Shown here: piece by piece, positions 63,862-64,000 of the stretch | How positions within the stretch are numbered: the first letter of the stretch is position 1 | How the letters are laid out: each line of letters starts with the position of its first letter | Assembly: GCF_000527155.1 (NCBI RefSeq) | Contig: NZ_AZUQ01000001.1 | Location: forward strand, 3,299,889-3,363,888 | Length of the DNA stretch: 64,000 nucleotides | Source of the DNA: Haloglycomyces albus DSM 45210 | Lineage (GTDB): Bacteria > Actinomycetota > Actinomycetes > Mycobacteriales > Micromonosporaceae | Direction: 5' to 3' | Notes under the pieces: model-generated | Seen by the model: only the letters and a program-made list of their open reading frames with translations | Databases searched by the model: none | What the model was told of the DNA's origin: nothing | Made by a program: the position numbers and the translations under genes

Positions 63862-64000
63862 TTAGACCTCGTAGTACAGGTCGAACTCATACGGTGTCGG
63901 ACGCAACCTGAACTGGTCGATTTCGTTTTCGCGTTTGAACGCGATCCACGTTTCGATCAGCTCGTCGGTGAACACGCCGCCTTCGGTCAGGTAATCGTGG
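63862..64000 (-). CDS. glnA: Glutamine synthetase, C-terminal end (cut by window edge)
   Basis: Read on the minus strand the last 45 codons give [19 protein letters not shown], then [20 protein letters not shown] and a stop. This is the conserved C-terminus of type I glutamine synthetase (HPYEFxLYYDV-like). It condenses glutamate and ammonia. The active site and any adenylylation Tyr are outside the window. Confidence 0.95.
   Translation of the reverse strand, partial: HDYLTEGGVFTDELIETWIAFKRENEIDQFRLRPTPYEFDLYYEV

Overview
The window is chromosomal DNA of a high-GC actinomycete (Actinomycetota). The evidence is the gene neighbourhoods: uvrC-rapZ-yvcK-whiA-gap, alaS with DUF6167 and DUF948 genes followed by ruvX-mltG-aroE, a LAL-type LuxR regulator, GTG starts and IdeR/DmdR-type iron boxes. 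Many proteins are acidic and GC looks moderate for the phylum, which would fit a Glycomyces-like, perhaps halotolerant, lineage; that placement is inference. Both edges cut genes: gap on the left and glnA on the right.

Layout. 1-5.8 kb: gap, whiA, yvcK, rapZ, uvrC (minus strand). 5.9-13.7 kb: a small PH-domain gene, then aroE, mltG, ruvX, alaS, two small membrane proteins and a polyprenyl diphosphate synthase. 13.7-18.3 kb (plus): metF, a degenerate CDP-alcohol phosphotransferase-like membrane protein, a DsbA-fold protein without its cysteines, an exported protein and a PrsW protease. 18.3-26.2 kb (minus): msrB, the riboflavin operon ribE-ribBA-ribH behind an FMN riboswitch, a GGDEF response regulator, rpe, rsmB, fmt and def. 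26.0-28.4 kb: a GntR-controlled ABC transporter. 28.5-37.5 kb: a nine-gene aromatic ring-cleavage operon resembling hca/mhp pathways, with a TetR-type operator in its promoter spacer and a divergent acyl-CoA ligase. 37.5-43.2 kb: a PE-repeat cell-wall enzyme and a molybdenum group (mobA-like, ydeP-like oxidoreductase, fdhD). 43.2-51.9 kb: a desferrioxamine-type siderophore locus (desF-like, fused desG/desH-like, desD, desC, desB, desA) with iron boxes in both control regions. 51.9-64 kb: a DUF6232 gene pair sharing a GDVSGGN motif, an unusual tRNA, ltrA-like, a PEP-mutase-family gene, a disrupted SpoU methyltransferase, a LuxR regulator, a sulfotransferase, an MBL hydrolase, azlCD and glnA.

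How genes work together. The des genes form a complete route from lysine to a hydroxamate siderophore: decarboxylation, N-hydroxylation, acylation and NIS-type condensation, with a reductase for iron release. The aromatic operon encodes dihydroxylation, rearomatisation, extradiol cleavage, C-C hydrolysis and hydration; a ferredoxin reductase and the final aldolase and dehydrogenase are not in the window.

The most notable observations are: a desG/desH-like fusion that keeps an internal Shine-Dalgarno and in-frame start; a 52-nt insertion shaped like an IS200/IS605 right end that breaks a SpoU methyltransferase gene; a Cys-free DsbA/FrnE-like protein with TPRs; a short-variable-arm tRNA with a CAA anticodon; and the aromatic operon with its orphan operator.
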